Assembly (NCBI GenBank): GCA_963693085.1
Contig: OY856412.1
Span: forward strand, 1,061,284,744 to 1,061,348,743
Length of the DNA: 64,000 nt
Direction: 5' to 3'
From: Alisma plantago-aquatica
Lineage: Eukaryota > Streptophyta > Magnoliopsida > Alismatales > Alismataceae
A program made the position numbers and the translations under genes. Below are positions 22,035 through 35,100 of the stretch, one piece after another (positions within the stretch are counted from its first letter, which is position 1; every line of letters begins with the position of its first letter). Below the pieces are notes generated by a model, which worked only from the letters and a program-made list of their open reading frames with translations, had not been told where the DNA came from and ran no database searches.

Positions 22035-23107
22035 TGTGGCATCCAACTTACGAAAACAAGATTTACTTAAGCGGAAGCATTCATTAGCAGTGGAATTATA
22101 GAAAACCACAATTAATTAAAACTTTTTACAAAGAGATCCATAAACTAAAAAAAACTCTTTCACAGAGAACCAAAGTATTTTAAATATATTCTGGTTTACT
22201 AGTACATCTCTGGTACCATATCTTCTCGAGAGTTACAAACATCAGCTGCCCTGTTAGACTATACATAGGCAGTATAAAAATCTCAAGGCATCAAGCAAAA
22301 ATCTCAGATCAATATTAAACTAACTAATGACTCCTAGGACCTGAGAGTACAGAGACGACACATAGGACTCTCTATTTACAAGACATGACAACCAGTGTTT
22401 CCACCTGAGGATTCACTGATGTCCTTGGTTCTACTGCTGTTGTTCCTCTCTTGTTGTAGGGTTCCTGCCTCTTCTGCGGTGTCTACCTAAAAAGTTGAAT
22501 CCCACGGGAGTGAGACAATTGTAAAATTGTCCTAGCGAGAGATATAACTCTCCGCCAGAAACATTATTATTGCAACTAATGGAATATAACTGAGCAGAAG
22601 ATTCATAAGCAGATAATTCAATATATAAACAGATTAAAGCAGTATTCTCTATTCAAGTCCTTTCACCTATTTATTGATAAAGGAGCCTGTTACTTATTCA
22701 ATAAGGAATTGAAGAGCATAAATAACATTTGTCCATTTAGAACATACTATGCAAAGGAACATCAAACAATGATTCTCGTATTTCAACCTTAAGCAAATAT
22801 GCTACACGGCTGATTACATTTTACAAGCATCATTAATGCCCTGAGGAGATGAGGTATACCGCTCATACTCCAACAGACCATTGCGAAATCGAAATCGGTA
22901 CCATACATAGGTCAAATAAAAGAGCTGAATTTCCATGACCTCATCTTCCTCAGTCAGTGTGAGGACCAACTGCAGGACATCTTGTGTCTCTGCTAAATAG
23001 CTTTCCAGGGTATACTGGCAACTTCACTATTAGAGTTACAGTGGCATGCTGCACTCTCTTCGCAATCGAGAGATATTATAATTATCTCACATCGATCCGG
23101 CATTAAG

Positions 23108-23178
23108 ATCTTCGGGAGATTAATGATACATCCATCCCGGTCCTCGGGAGATTGGTGATACATCCATCCTGGCATAAA
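23108..23178. repeat. 35-bp tandem pair conserved in all giant LTRs
   Basis: Two copies of TCGGGAGATTAATGATACAT-like sequence, also present at 33180-33250 and, diverged, at 50525-50592. Confidence 0.75.
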
Positions 23179-24004
23179 TAATGAAGGATTGAGAGATTTA
23201 ATGTTTACCTCACATCAATTCCTCCATTATGGCGTAAGGATATTCGCGCCCATAACCCCCACATACTCAAAAGTATGCCCTCCAGGAGTTCCCGTAGGAA
23301 AACCTGTTTCACCATCACCAAACTACTAACGATGATGGATCTATGGTCAGGGCTCTACATGATACCATTTCACTTGGTTAATTAGTACATTACAATATTC
23401 TTTTAGCATCAAACATGTTTTCAAACATAAAACACTATAATTACTGCTACAAAGATTGAGTACTATTTCTACCAAGTTTCTTTTCAAAGCTTTATTAAAC
23501 ATTGGGATTTCAATCCCTTATCACATCAGGGTATTCTTATCCCTTATCATCTCATCATCATGATTATGAAACATGGGTGTTCAAACCCTCAATTCATCAA
23601 AACACTTGTCACCAATTTATCAGGTAACTTAATGCCTTCAGGTTATCTAATCATTGTAAGCATAATAATTGCAGTGCAGGTATTTCACATGGCTCTTAAA
23701 GCCCAATAATATCTCTTGTTACCTCTCACTAGGTAACACATCATGTTATGGCTCATAAAGTCCATGAAGCAATTTCAATAGTAAAACATCATAGCTCATA
23801 CCTGGCTATGTCCACCATCTCATGAAACCTGCATAATTAGTGCACATGATAACAATTATATCAATTACAAATCAGCACTATGCATTGTAAAAGTAACATC
23901 ACTATTTCCTCCTTTTGAGTTAGGATTTCCCAATTTATGTCAATTAGGAATACTATATCTCATTACCCAGATTTGGGTCATGTTTTATCATCATATTGCC
24001 CAAA

Positions 24005-24425
24005 ATTAGGGTTTCATACATTACAACCCAAGATTAGGGCTCCACATGTTTTTATCCTATATCAGTGTAGGATTTCGTATCAGGGAGTCACGTACCAGTA
24101 CATAGTATCACCTTGAATCAGGTTTTACATCTCCTCATTGCATTAAGGTACCATTTTGACCTTAACCTTATCTAGGGTTTCGCATGACATCACCCTCACT
24201 TTAGGGTTTTATACGGCTTCACCCTTGATTAGGGTTTCTCATAACATCATCCTCAATTAGGGTTTACTATTCACCTTTAATCAGGGTTTATAATTAAAAT
24301 ACCCTGAATTAGGGTTTCTCATGTCATTACCCTAAATTAGGGTTTACTATTACCATAGATTAGGGTTTCACCTATCATTACCCTCAATTAGGGTTAAGGT
24401 ACATTAACCTTCTTAATTAGGGTTC
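24005..24425. repeat. telo-box-like motif cluster (TTAGGGTTT)
   Basis: ATTAGGGTTT and close variants occur about nine times in 420 bp at irregular spacing. AAACCCTAA on the other strand is the plant telo-box. The same cluster is at 34075-34495 (T1 other LTR) and 57365-57590 (element D). Spacing is too irregular for telomeric DNA. Confidence 0.75.
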
Positions 24426-24774
24426 ATGATCTCCTTATCAAGGATCATACCCTAGTTACACGTTCATTCATGTTGGAAGTGTTGAGACTTAACCACTACA
24501 TGATAGTCATCCATGTAGGAAGTCCTCTCTCTCTCATCCTTTATAAGATGATATTTACTTCAGACTTGATTGGATTAGGTCAACTCATCTTGAATGAAGA
24601 GTTGACACCAGGTATTGTGTTATTACTTCCATGATCATCAAAGATTAATCATTTACAAGGTACTAATCACCCTATCCTATTAAGGATTCAATTACCATAA
24701 TCATCCTTGAATTACATCATGTAATGATCAATTAAACATTTGACCTTTAATCACCTTGAGTGTCCATACGGTTT

Positions 24775-25885
24775 TGATTAATTACTTCCAAACGGTCTTG
24801 GTCACTTAGACCCCAAACGGTCTTGACCAACCAGACCTCAAACGGTCTTGCTTGAAATACCTCCAAACGGTTCTAAGACCGTTTAGACCTCCAAACGGTC
24901 TAGGTCTTACGGTTTGAAACCGTTTAGCAAAGTAGGTGCTTGAAACCGTTTGACAAGGTAGGTACTTGAAACCGTTTGAATCTCAATCGGTTTGGGATCG
25001 TTTGGTCCCAAACGGTCTTGAGACCGTTTGGTCCAAACATCCTCAAAACCGATTGGATCAAAAATGGTCTCAACCACTCATATTGATTTAGGGTTTCCAA
25101 GATTAATTCCTTGATCAATTGAATCCATGTAACTATTCATCAATTGGACTTAAGCACCATACTTCAATTGAGCTTAATAAATCATCCTTCAATTGATTAA
25201 ACTTTCAATTGATCATCAATTAGGGTTTTGAACTCAATTGAATTAGGGTTTGAAATCGATGAACCTTCAAAATTAGTCATTATGGAACTAATTGCTTTGA
25301 AATCATTGGACCACCATTCAAATTGCGCATGACCTGACCTCAAACGGTCTTGAGGTCGTTTGGATGACCTCCAAATGATCTTGAGGTCGTTTGGATAACC
25401 TCCAAACGGTCTTGAGACCGTTTGCCCCATCCATCATTAAAATTTGTTAAGTTCAATTAGGGTTTGCATCATTGGATTGCTCATCAACTAGTTATTGGTT
25501 TACATTTCAATTTGATATCTTTGGATCTTCAACCACTCAACCATACTCAACCCTAGACCTCCAAACGGTCTTGGTTGACCTCCAAACGGTCTTGAGACCA
25601 TTTGGGTGATCTCCAAACGGTCTTGAGACCGTTTGGGTTAATCAACCCTAAGAATTAGATCAATCAATTGCCAAATCAGCACTCAACCCGATTAGGGTTT
25701 CCAATTAGATGATTGTACATATAGTGATTCAATCAATTGGAACCATTGGATCCTCATCCAATAAGTACTAGGGTCCTGACCTCAAACGGTCAACCCATCC
25801 AAACGGTCAACTCATCTAACATTTTGGGATCCAAACCTCCAAACGGTTTGCAAACCGTTTGGGCCAAAATCTTAAAACCGTTTGC
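24775..25885. repeat. AACGG palindrome array in T1 3' LTR
   Basis: I count about 23 AACGG or CCGTT cores in 1.1 kb. Many form near-perfect palindromes such as AAACGGTCTTGAGACCGTTT (25404-25423; also near 25015 and 25614). AACGG is the core of Myb-binding and mitosis-specific activator elements, so a regulatory role is possible but inferred. Confidence 0.8.
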
Positions 25886-27275
25886 AAGAGAAACTTGTTG
25901 GATTATGTGCTTAAGATGATGTCATCATCATCTACCTTCGTCCATTCAAAAACTACTGTCGTTTCCATGGTAATTATAGCAATGGATCAAGGGAATTTCA
26001 AATAGAACAAAATGATCAACAAATAATGGAGAATTGAATGCAATAACAACATTTAAGGGTTTAAGTTATATAACTCGCCTCCAATTGAGCGTCAAAGCTT
26101 GGAGCTTCACGTCAACAATGGTGGAGGAAGCTTTTGCAACTCTCCCAAGGCTCGTCCTCAAGCTTCGGAGTGAAAAGATTGGCTAGGATTGAAGAGGGAG
26201 TGAAATATAGAAGAAATCATGCATTGTTTTATGATTTTCACCATGAAATCAAAGTGAAAGAAGATCAAGAAGCTTACCAACAGGTTGGGGGTCGTCCTCT
26301 TACTGCTCCTAGTTCCCTTGGTCAGTTTGCAAACAAAGAGAGGAAGTGGGTTCAAAAAAGCTTTTGATTTGGGTTGTAAAAGGTGTTTTTATAAGAAAAT
26401 CAATGAGAGAGAAAATGCCTTTATAAAAATCTTTTAATTCCAAAATTAGTGCCGCCTCTTCCCCTCCATTTCTTGGCCATGAAGCCATCTTAATCCACTT
26501 GCAAAACCTCTTCATTATCCAAGAATTAAAAGAAAAGAAATTAAGCACCTTAAACATATTATACTAATATCCCCTTTTTAGTGGATATTTCTTTTTATTA
26601 ACTTAATGTGAGTGGGCTCTCCACTCACACAAGATATTTTCGTGCCTTAGCAAGGCACAAGCTCGTCCAGCCCTTTTGCAAACTCATCCCTCACCTTTGG
26701 TTGAAGGGCTCTTCAATTAATTTTTTTTTTTGCAATAAATTGAATTAGAGTTTCAATTATGCATAAATCTTGATTATTTTAATATCAAGATTCTCTCTCC
26801 TCCAAAATAATTCAAATGAGGTGCCCCTCTCATTTTATTTTCTCTACATGATGCCAAGAAACATGGGGGACCCTCTAGAAGTGGTATTTTGCATATTGAA
26901 CCCTAGGTTTTGGGTAAATTGCACATTACACCAAAACTAGGTTTTAATGCACAAAGATTGCTTAGCAAGCTCTATCTTGGTGCTCAAGCTTGTGGAAACC
27001 ATACCACTGCATCATTCTCATTCTTATGATGCCTCAACATCTGAGGAACATTATATCATGTACAATTTGCAAGTTAACCCCTCAACTTGGGTAATTTGCA
27101 CTTTAGTCCAAAATTAACTAAACAATGTTTCAACATTATTCAAATAGGACTAAAATTGAAATACAAGTTCCTCTTGAGCCTTAATTACTTTCCAAAAAAT
27201 ATGAACAAGCATTTAACCAACTTTATTAAGAAAAACATCTTGGGTTAAAGCATAACCCAGGTCAGGGATGTTACA

Positions 27276-30200
27276 AATTATCCACCCCTTACAAGGATTT
27301 CGTCCCCGAAATCATCAACAAAAACATTAAGAGAAAAGAGTAGGATATTTCCTTCTCATCTCTTCCTCTAGTTCCCATGTAGCTTCTTCAATGCCACGGT
27401 GATTCCAGAGGACTTTTACAAGACAAATGTCTTTCTTTTTCAGCTTTTTAATTCTTTTATCAAGGATCGTCACAGGTCCTTCAACATATGATATGTCATC
27501 ATTTAATTCTACCTCCACAGGTTGTAGAACTAATCCTGTGTCAGGATGACACTTTCTCAACATGGAGATGTGAAACACTGGATGCAACTTATGCAACTCA
27601 GGTGGTAACTCCATCTTATAAGCTACTTTTCCAATCCGTTCAATGATTGGATAAGGCCCCATAAATCTAGGAGCTAACTTTCCCTTCCTTCCAAATCTAA
27701 GAACTCCTTTCCAAGGTGAGACCTTGAGATATACTTTGTCTCCAACTTGGAAATCTAAAGGTCTTCTCTGTTTGTCGGCGTATGATTTCTGTCAATCCTG
27801 TGCAGTCTTTAGCTGTTGTTGTATTACTTTAATCTTCTCATGTGTCTGCTGCACTAACTCAGGACCCAAAAGTTGATTTTCTCCAGTTTCATACCAACAT
27901 AAAGGAGATCTACATCGTCTACCATATAACGCTTCATATGTTGTCATGTCAATACTGTGCTGATAGCTATTATTGTAAGCAAATTCTATCAAGCTCAGGT
28001 GTAGATCCCAACTGCCTACAAATTGAAGGACACATGCTCTAAGCAAGTCCTCCAAAGTTTGTATGGTCCTTTCAGATTGTCCATCTGTCTGAGGGTGAAA
28101 GACTGTACTAAACCTTAACTGCGTACCCAAAGCTTTATGAAGTCATTCCCAAAAATGACTCGTGAACTGGGGACCTCTATCAGAAACGATAGTGGTTGGA
28201 ACCCCGTGCAACCGCACTCTCATTTATATATAACTGTGCCAGCTTCTCAGCAGTGTAGGTTGTTTTGACAGGTAAGAAATGTGTTGTTTTCGTCAACCTG
28301 TCAACTATCACCCATATGGAATCATGACCTTTGGTTGTTCTAGGCAAACCAACTACAAAGTCCATGGTCACATGATCCCATTTCCACTGTGGTATAGGCA
28401 AAGGTTGCATTGTTCCTGCGGGCTTTTGATGTTCAGCTTTAACCTGCTGACACACTGGGCACCGCATAACAAACTCAGCTACATCTTTCTTTAATCCAGG
28501 CCACCAATACATATCTTTTAAGTTATGATACATCTTGTTGCTCCCTGGTTGCATAGCATACATCGAAGAATGAGCTTCTTCCAGAACTAACTTTCTCAAG
28601 TCATTGGCATCAGGTACTACCATCCTACCATGGTAACAAACTACATGATCTTCTGACTCATGAAAGCCATTTCATTTTTCACTACCATATTCTGACCTAA
28701 TCTGTTGAACTACAGCATCAACTTGTTGTGCTTCTTTTAATCTGTTGTCTCAGAGTTGGTTTTATGTGCATCTCAGCTAACAACCCGGCTAACAATGATA
28801 CTTTAAACTGTACATTATTTTGCCTCAAGGATATAAACATATCTCTCCTAGAGCACACTAAAGAGTTCAACTGTGCTTTATCTAAGGCGGGTGTTGCTGA
28901 TTTTCTACTTAGTGCATTAGCTACTACATTAGCCTTCCCTGGATGATAATCAATTGTACAATCGTAGTCCTTGATTAACTCCATCCAGCGGCGTTGCCTC
29001 ATGTTTAGCTCATGTTGTGAGAAGATATACTTTAGGTTCTTATGGTCTGTGAAAATCTGGAATGTTTCTCCATAGAGATAATGTCTCCAGATCTTCAAAG
29101 CATGGACCACAGCAACTAGCTCTAGATCATGTGTTGGATAATTCTCCTCGTGTTTCTTAAGCTGTCGAGAAGCGAAAGAAATCACTTGTTTATCCTGCAT
29201 CAACACACATCCTAGACCGTTCTTGGATGCATCACAGAAAACTATGTACCCTTTTTCCTGCTCAGGTAACACCAGCACAGGTGTACTTGTCAACCTTTCT
29301 TTCAACAAATGAAAAGAATGTTGACACTTGTCATTCCAGACAAAAGGAACTTCCTTCCTGGTTAACTTGGTTAGGGGTAAAGCTATTGAACTGAAGTTCT
29401 TAATGAACCTCCTGTAATAGTCTGCCAACCCTAGGAAATTGTGTATCTCCGTCGGTGTTTTAGGTTGTTCCCATTGTAGGAAAGATTCTACCTTCTTAGG
29501 ATCAACACGGATACCTGAGGCAGATATTACGTGTCCAAGAAAAGAAACTTCTGGTAACCAGAATTCACATTTGCTAAACTTAGCATACAACTTATGCTCT
29601 CTTAGCAAAGTCAAAGCCTGACGGAGATGCTGCTCATGTTGTTGAGCATCTCTACTGTAGATCAAGATGACTACTACACACTGATGAAGAAAAGGTTGAA
29701 AGATTCTATTCATGAGTTCCATGAATGCAGCTGGTGCATTAGTTAGTCCAAACGACATAACTATGAACTCATAGTGACCATACCTTGTTCTAAAGGCAGA
29801 CTTAGGTATGTCACTCTCCTTGATACGCAACTGATGATATCCCGACCTTAGATCTATCTTAGAGAAGGTAGTTGCACCACGCAACTGATCAAACAAGTCA
29901 TCAATCCTTGGCAGATGATACTTGTTCTTTATAGTTACTTTATTTAACTGCCTGTAATCAATGCATAACCGCATCGATCCATCCTTCTTCTTAACAAAGA
30001 GTACCGGAGCACCCCATGGTGAAGTACTCGGTCGAATAAAACCTTTCTCAAGCAACTCCTGCAACTGTTTCTTAAGCTCCGCCATCTCAGTAGGTGTCAT
30101 TCTATACAGTGTTTGTGCTATAGGTTGTGTGCCTGGAATTAGATTAATTTCAAAATCAATCTCTCGGGGCGGAGGTACACCTGGAAGTTCTTCAGGAAAC

Positions 30201-30844
30201 ACATCTTCAAATTCCCTGACTATCGGAACTTCAGAAGGGTTAGAACTCTCCATGGTGGTATCTATCACATGTGCCAAGAATGCAAAACATCCTTGCCTCA
30301 TCAACTTCTCAGCTACCATAGCTGACACAAGAGAGGTTGGAAGAATCTTTTTGTCTCCTTGAAAGATCCATGTGTCACTATCACCTGTGAACACAACTTG
30401 CTTGGACTCACAATCCAAGACAACCTTGTACTTTTCTAGGGTGTCCATCCCAAGAATTATATCAAACCCATGCATCTCAAGTGGTATAAGATCCACTTGA
30501 ATGCGATATTCAGAAAAGAAAAGAGTGCAGGAAGAACACACCTCCCGCAACATTGCAGATTCCATTAAAGGAGTTTCTAATTTCAAACTCTCTGCCCTAT
30601 GACCGACTGTCATATTGCAGTCAAGAATCACTCTTTTAGTGATGAAAGAATGTGTAGCACCCGGATCAATTAAAACAGATACAACGCAGGATATAGACAT
30701 ATCAGAATAAAACAGTTCCATCTGACCTGCCACAACCCGAGGGTTGACTACTGCATCAGGCTGATTCATCGCATAGAATCTCGCTGTCGCCTGTGGTTGA
30801 CTCGGTGCTCGATTACTGGGTGTCGACGATCCAGCTTGGGACAT
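27276..30844 (-). pseudogene. T1 pol: protease-RT-RNase H-integrase-chromodomain, inactivated
   Basis: On the minus strand from 30844 ([11 protein letters not shown]): protease [10 protein letters not shown], then reverse transcriptase with [31 protein letters not shown] and [12 protein letters not shown]. The catalytic box is gone: [10 protein letters not shown] stands where VVVFIDDILIYSRD-type sequence is expected, a four-residue in-frame loss near 29668. RNase H follows ([27 protein letters not shown]). The frame stops at 28718. Integrase resumes at 28623 (zinc region with CPVCQQVK, MDFVVGLPRT), breaks near 28180 and continues at 28130 (HPQTDGQSERT). The chromodomain-bearing C-terminus is 27327-27662 (ELHKLHPVFHISMLRK, VLWNHRGIEEATWE). 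Chromodomains steer such elements to marked chromatin. The loss of both box aspartates and at least three frame breaks make it inactive. Confidence 0.9.
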
Positions 30845-30907
30845 TTGTCCACGTCCTCTTGCGCCACTTGGAAACTGTCGCCTCTGAGAGCCTTGCTGAC
30901 TCTGCCT

Positions 30908-32010
30908 CTAAGGTTGAGTCACACTTGCTTCTCTGTCTCGACAATCCTTCATCAGATGCCCCATCTTTCCACATATAAAACAACCTTTGTTCCCTGCCTG
31001 TTGTCTGGATGGTCCTGTTATCGACATTGATGTTGAGCTGTGGGCTCCTTCTAGTGGTAAACTACGGCCTCTACCCCTATTGGACGTCCATTGCGTCTGG
31101 GTATTAAACCTTGGTGGTACTATTGGTGCAGAAAACCTCGATTTCTTAAAACTTTTGGACCCTTGTCCATGAAACTGGGTAAACACCTTCTTACTCATAG
31201 TTTGTCGCTTCTCAGTCACAGACCTCTCTATCCGTCTGACAGACTCTACAAAAGTAGCAAATCTCTCCCTGTTCTCTATAGCAGACACAGGAGTGGTCAA
31301 ATCGGCGTTCAACCCCTTCTCAAAACGCTGAATCCTTTCTTCATCAGTAGATGCCATATGCGGACAGAACCGCAAAAGCTCCATGAACTTAACCTCATAC
31401 TCGCTAACGTTCATTGGTCCTTGCCTTAGTATCTCAAACTTGGAGATCTTTTCATCTAGGAACGTCTTAGGAAAGTATCTATTGACGAATTCTCGTCGAA
31501 ATACTTCCCATCTGATCTCTACACCCGGCCTCTTTCCTTCTTCTATGGTCCACCAATGACCAGCACTCCCTTTAAGAAGGTACACTGCGTGTCTAACCTT
31601 CTCAGCTTCTGGATGTTAAGAATTCTAAAGGCTTTCTCCAGCTCGGTCAGCCACATGTCTGCGTCTGCTGGGTTAGCTGTACCAGCATACTTTGTGGCTC
31701 CAACCCGGCGAAGTCGTTCAAATGTCTTGTCGGCTCCCTGTCCTTCATGGTGGGTAGGTGCCCTAGGCGCAGGTAATAGCATCCTATCTGTCATATGAGT
31801 CATGGCCGTCATAAACTGTCCAAACATGGCTTGGAAGGTTGGGTTCCCCATATCTGCTTGATTGAACTGGGGTTGTTCAGGTACGGGCTCTTCCCTATCT
31901 TGGTCTCTTGCTCCTCCTCCTGGTACAGCAACACTGCTCTCAGTAGCATGTTCATCGTGTAATCCAGACATCTTTAGTTTTTCTTCTCCTCCTATATGAG
32001 CAGAAGACAC
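30908..32010 (-). pseudogene. T1 gag, frameshifted
   Basis: Gag forms the capsid. The frame starts at 32010 or at the internal Met of MSGLHDEHATE, continues through TMHMTD-type and ADMWLTELEKAF sequence, and shifts near 31565. It resumes with LLKGSAGHWW, FPKTFLDEK and SEYEVKFMELLRFCP, and has the zinc knuckle CFICGKMGHLMKDC close to the end. It terminates with TAG at 30908-30910. That stop is in the same frame as the downstream pol ATG (30844), so gag and pol were probably one reading frame and TAG may be a CAG-to-TAG change. Confidence 0.88.
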
Positions 32011-32104
32011 TATCAGATAAATTGGAAAATACTAGAACAGACTCAACAACCTTAATCCTATGTCTCTGTAGACTCAGCGAACCTAGAGCTCTAATACCAA
32101 AAAT

Positions 32105-35100
32105 TGTGGAATCTAACTTACGAAAACAAGATTTACTTAAGCGGAAGCATTCATTAGCAGCGGAATTATAGAAAATCACTAAAAATTAAAACTTTTTACA
32201 AAGAGATCCATAAACTAAAAAAAAAACTCTTTCATAGAGAACCAAAGTATTTTAAATACATTCTGGTTTACTAGTACATCTCTGGTACCATATCTTCTCG
32301 AGAGTTACAAACATCAGCTGCTCTGTTAGACTATACATAAGCAGTATAAAAATCTCGAGGCATCAAGCCAAAATCTCAGATCAATATTAAAATAACTACT
32401 GACTCCTAGGACCTGAGAGTACAGAGACGACACATAGGACTCTCTATTTACAAGACATGACAACCAGTGTTTCCACCTGAGGATTCACTGCTGCCCTTGG
32501 TTCTTCTGTTGTTGTTCCTCTCTTGCTGCAGGGTTCCTGCCTCTTCTGCGGTGTCTACCCAAAAAGTTGAATCCCACAGGGGTGAGACAATTGTAAAATT
32601 GTCCCAGCGAGAGATATAACTCTCCGCCAGAAACATTATTATTGCAACTAATGGAATATAACTGAACAGAAGATTCATAAGCAGATAATTCAATATATAA
32701 ACAGATTAAAGCAGCATTCTCTATTCAAGTCCTTTCAGTTATTTATTGATAAAGCAGCCTGTTACTTATTCAATAAGGAATTGAAGAGCATAAATAACAT
32801 TTGTCCATTTAGAACATACTATGCAAAGGAACATCAAACAATGATTCTCGTATTTCAACCTTAAGCAAATATGCTACACGGTTGATTACATTTTACAAGG
32901 ATCATTAATGCCCTGAGGAGATGAGGTATACCGCTCATACTCCAACCGACCATTGCAAAATCGAAATCGGTACCATACATAGGTCAAATAGAAGAGCCGG
33001 ATTTCCATGACCTCATCTTCCTCAGTCAGTGTGAGGACCAACTGCAGGACATCTTGTGTCTCTGCTAAATAGCTTTCCAGGGTATACTGGCAGCTTCGCT
33101 ATTAGATTTACAGTGGCATGCTGCACTCTCTTCGCAATCGAGAGATATTATAATTATCTCACATCGATCCGGCATTAAGATCATCGGGAGATTAATGATA
33201 CATCCATCCCGGTCCTCGGGAGATTAGTGATACATCCATCCCGGCATAAATAATGAAGGATTGAGAGATTTAATGTTTACCTCACATCAATTCCTCCATT
33301 AGGGCGTAAGGATATTCGCGCCCATAACCCCCACATACTCAAAAGTATGCCCTCCAGGAGTTCCCGTAGGAAAACCTGTTTCACCATCACCAAACTACTG
33401 ACGATGATGGATCTATGGTCAGGGCTCTACATGATACCATTTCACTTGGTTAATTAGTACATTACAATATTCTTTTAACATCAAACATGTTTTCAAACAT
33501 AAAACATTATAATAACTGATACAAAGATTGAGTACTATTTCTACCAAGTTTCTTTTTAAAGCTTTATTAAACATTGGGATTTCAATCCCTTATCACATCA
33601 GGGTATTCTTATCCCTTATCATCTCATCATCATGATTATGAAACATGGGTGTTCAAACCCTCAATTCATCAAAACACTTGTCACCAATTTATCAGGTAAC
33701 TTAATGCCTTCAGGTTATCTTATCATTGTAAGAATAATAATTGTAGTGCAGGTATTTCACATGGCTCTTAAAGCCCAATAATATCTCTTGTTACCTCTCA
33801 CTAGGTAACACAACATGTTATGGCTCATAAAGTCCATGAAGCAATTTCAATAGTAAAACATCATAGCTCATACCTGGCTATGTCCACCATCTCATGAAAC
33901 CTGCATAATTAGTGCACATGATAACAATTATATCAATTACAAATCAGCACTATGCATTGTAAAAGTAACATCACTATTTCCTCCTTTTGAGTTAGGATTT
34001 CCCAATTTATGTCAATTAGGAATACTATATCTCATTACCCAGATTTGGGTCATGTTTTATCATCATATTGCCCAAAATTAGGGTTTCATACATTACAACC
34101 CAAGATTAGGGCTCCACATGTTTTTATCCTATATCAGTGTAGGATTTCGTATCAGGGAGTCACGTACCAGTACATAGTATCACCTTGAATCAGGTTTTAC
34201 ATCTCCACATTGCATTAAGGTTTCATTTTGACCTTAACCTTATCTAGGGTTTCGCATGACATCACCTTCACTTTAGGGTTTCATACGACTTCACCCTTGA
34301 TTAGGGTTTCTCATAACATCATCCTCAATTAGGGTTTACTATTCACCTTTAATCAGGGTTTATTATTAAAATACCCTGAATTAGGGTTTCTCATGTCATT
34401 ACCCTAAATTAGGGTTTACTAATACCATAGATTAGGGTTTCACCTATCATTACCCTCAATTAGGGTTAAGGTACATTAACCTTCTTAATTAGGGTTCATG
34501 ATCTCCTTATCAAGGATCATACCCTAGTTACACGTTCATTCATGTTGGAAGTGTTGAGACTTAACCACTACAAGATAATCATCCATGTAGGAAGTGCTCT
34601 CTCTCTCATCCTTTATAAGATGATATTTACTTTAGACTTGATTGGATTAGGTCAACTCATCTTGAATGAAGAGTTGACACCAGGTATTGTGTTATTACTT
34701 CCATGATCATCAAAGATTAATCATTTATAAGGTACTAATCACCCTATCCTATTAAGGGTTCAATTACCATAATCATCCTTGAATTACATCATGTAATGAT
34801 CAATTAAACATTTGACCTTTAATCACCTTGAGTGTCCATACGGTTTTGATTAATTACTTCCAAACGGTTTTTGTCACTTAGACCCCAAACGGTATTGACC
34901 AACCAGACCTCAAACGGTCTTGCTTGAAATACCTCCAAACGGTTCTAAGACCGTTTAGACCTCCAAACGGTCTAGGTCTTGCGGTTTGAAACCGTTTAGC
35001 AAAGTAGGTGCTTGAAGCCGTTTGACTAGGTACTTGAAACCGTTTGAATCTCAATCGGTTTGGGATCGTTTGGTCCCAAACGGTCTTGAGACCGTTTGGA

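Larger units (their letters stand above)
22035..27275 (-). repeat. T1 3' LTR (5.2 kb)
   Basis: Among the longest type of plant LTR. Contents in order: a 35-bp tandem pair (GGGAGATT...TGATACATCCATCC, 23108-23175), telo-box-like motifs (24005-24425 and scattered to 25705), the AACGG palindrome array (24775-25885), and non-coding DNA to the end. No protein is encoded; frames at 24924-25118, 25197-25430 and 26134-26367 are chance readings with counterparts in the other LTR. Confidence 0.95.

Noticed and set aside
24005..24425. Interstitial telomere
   Set aside because: TTAGGGTTT motifs are dispersed in non-repeat sequence at irregular spacing, not tandem.
24775..25885. Regularly spaced palindromes resembling a CRISPR array
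   Set aside because: Units are variable, spacing is irregular, the sequence lies in both LTRs of a plant retrotransposon, and there are no cas genes.
28718..30844. Endogenous pararetrovirus origin for the long RT frame
   Set aside because: Flanking LTRs, a gypsy-type integrase after RNase H and a chromodomain show a Ty3/gypsy retrotransposon, not a caulimovirid.
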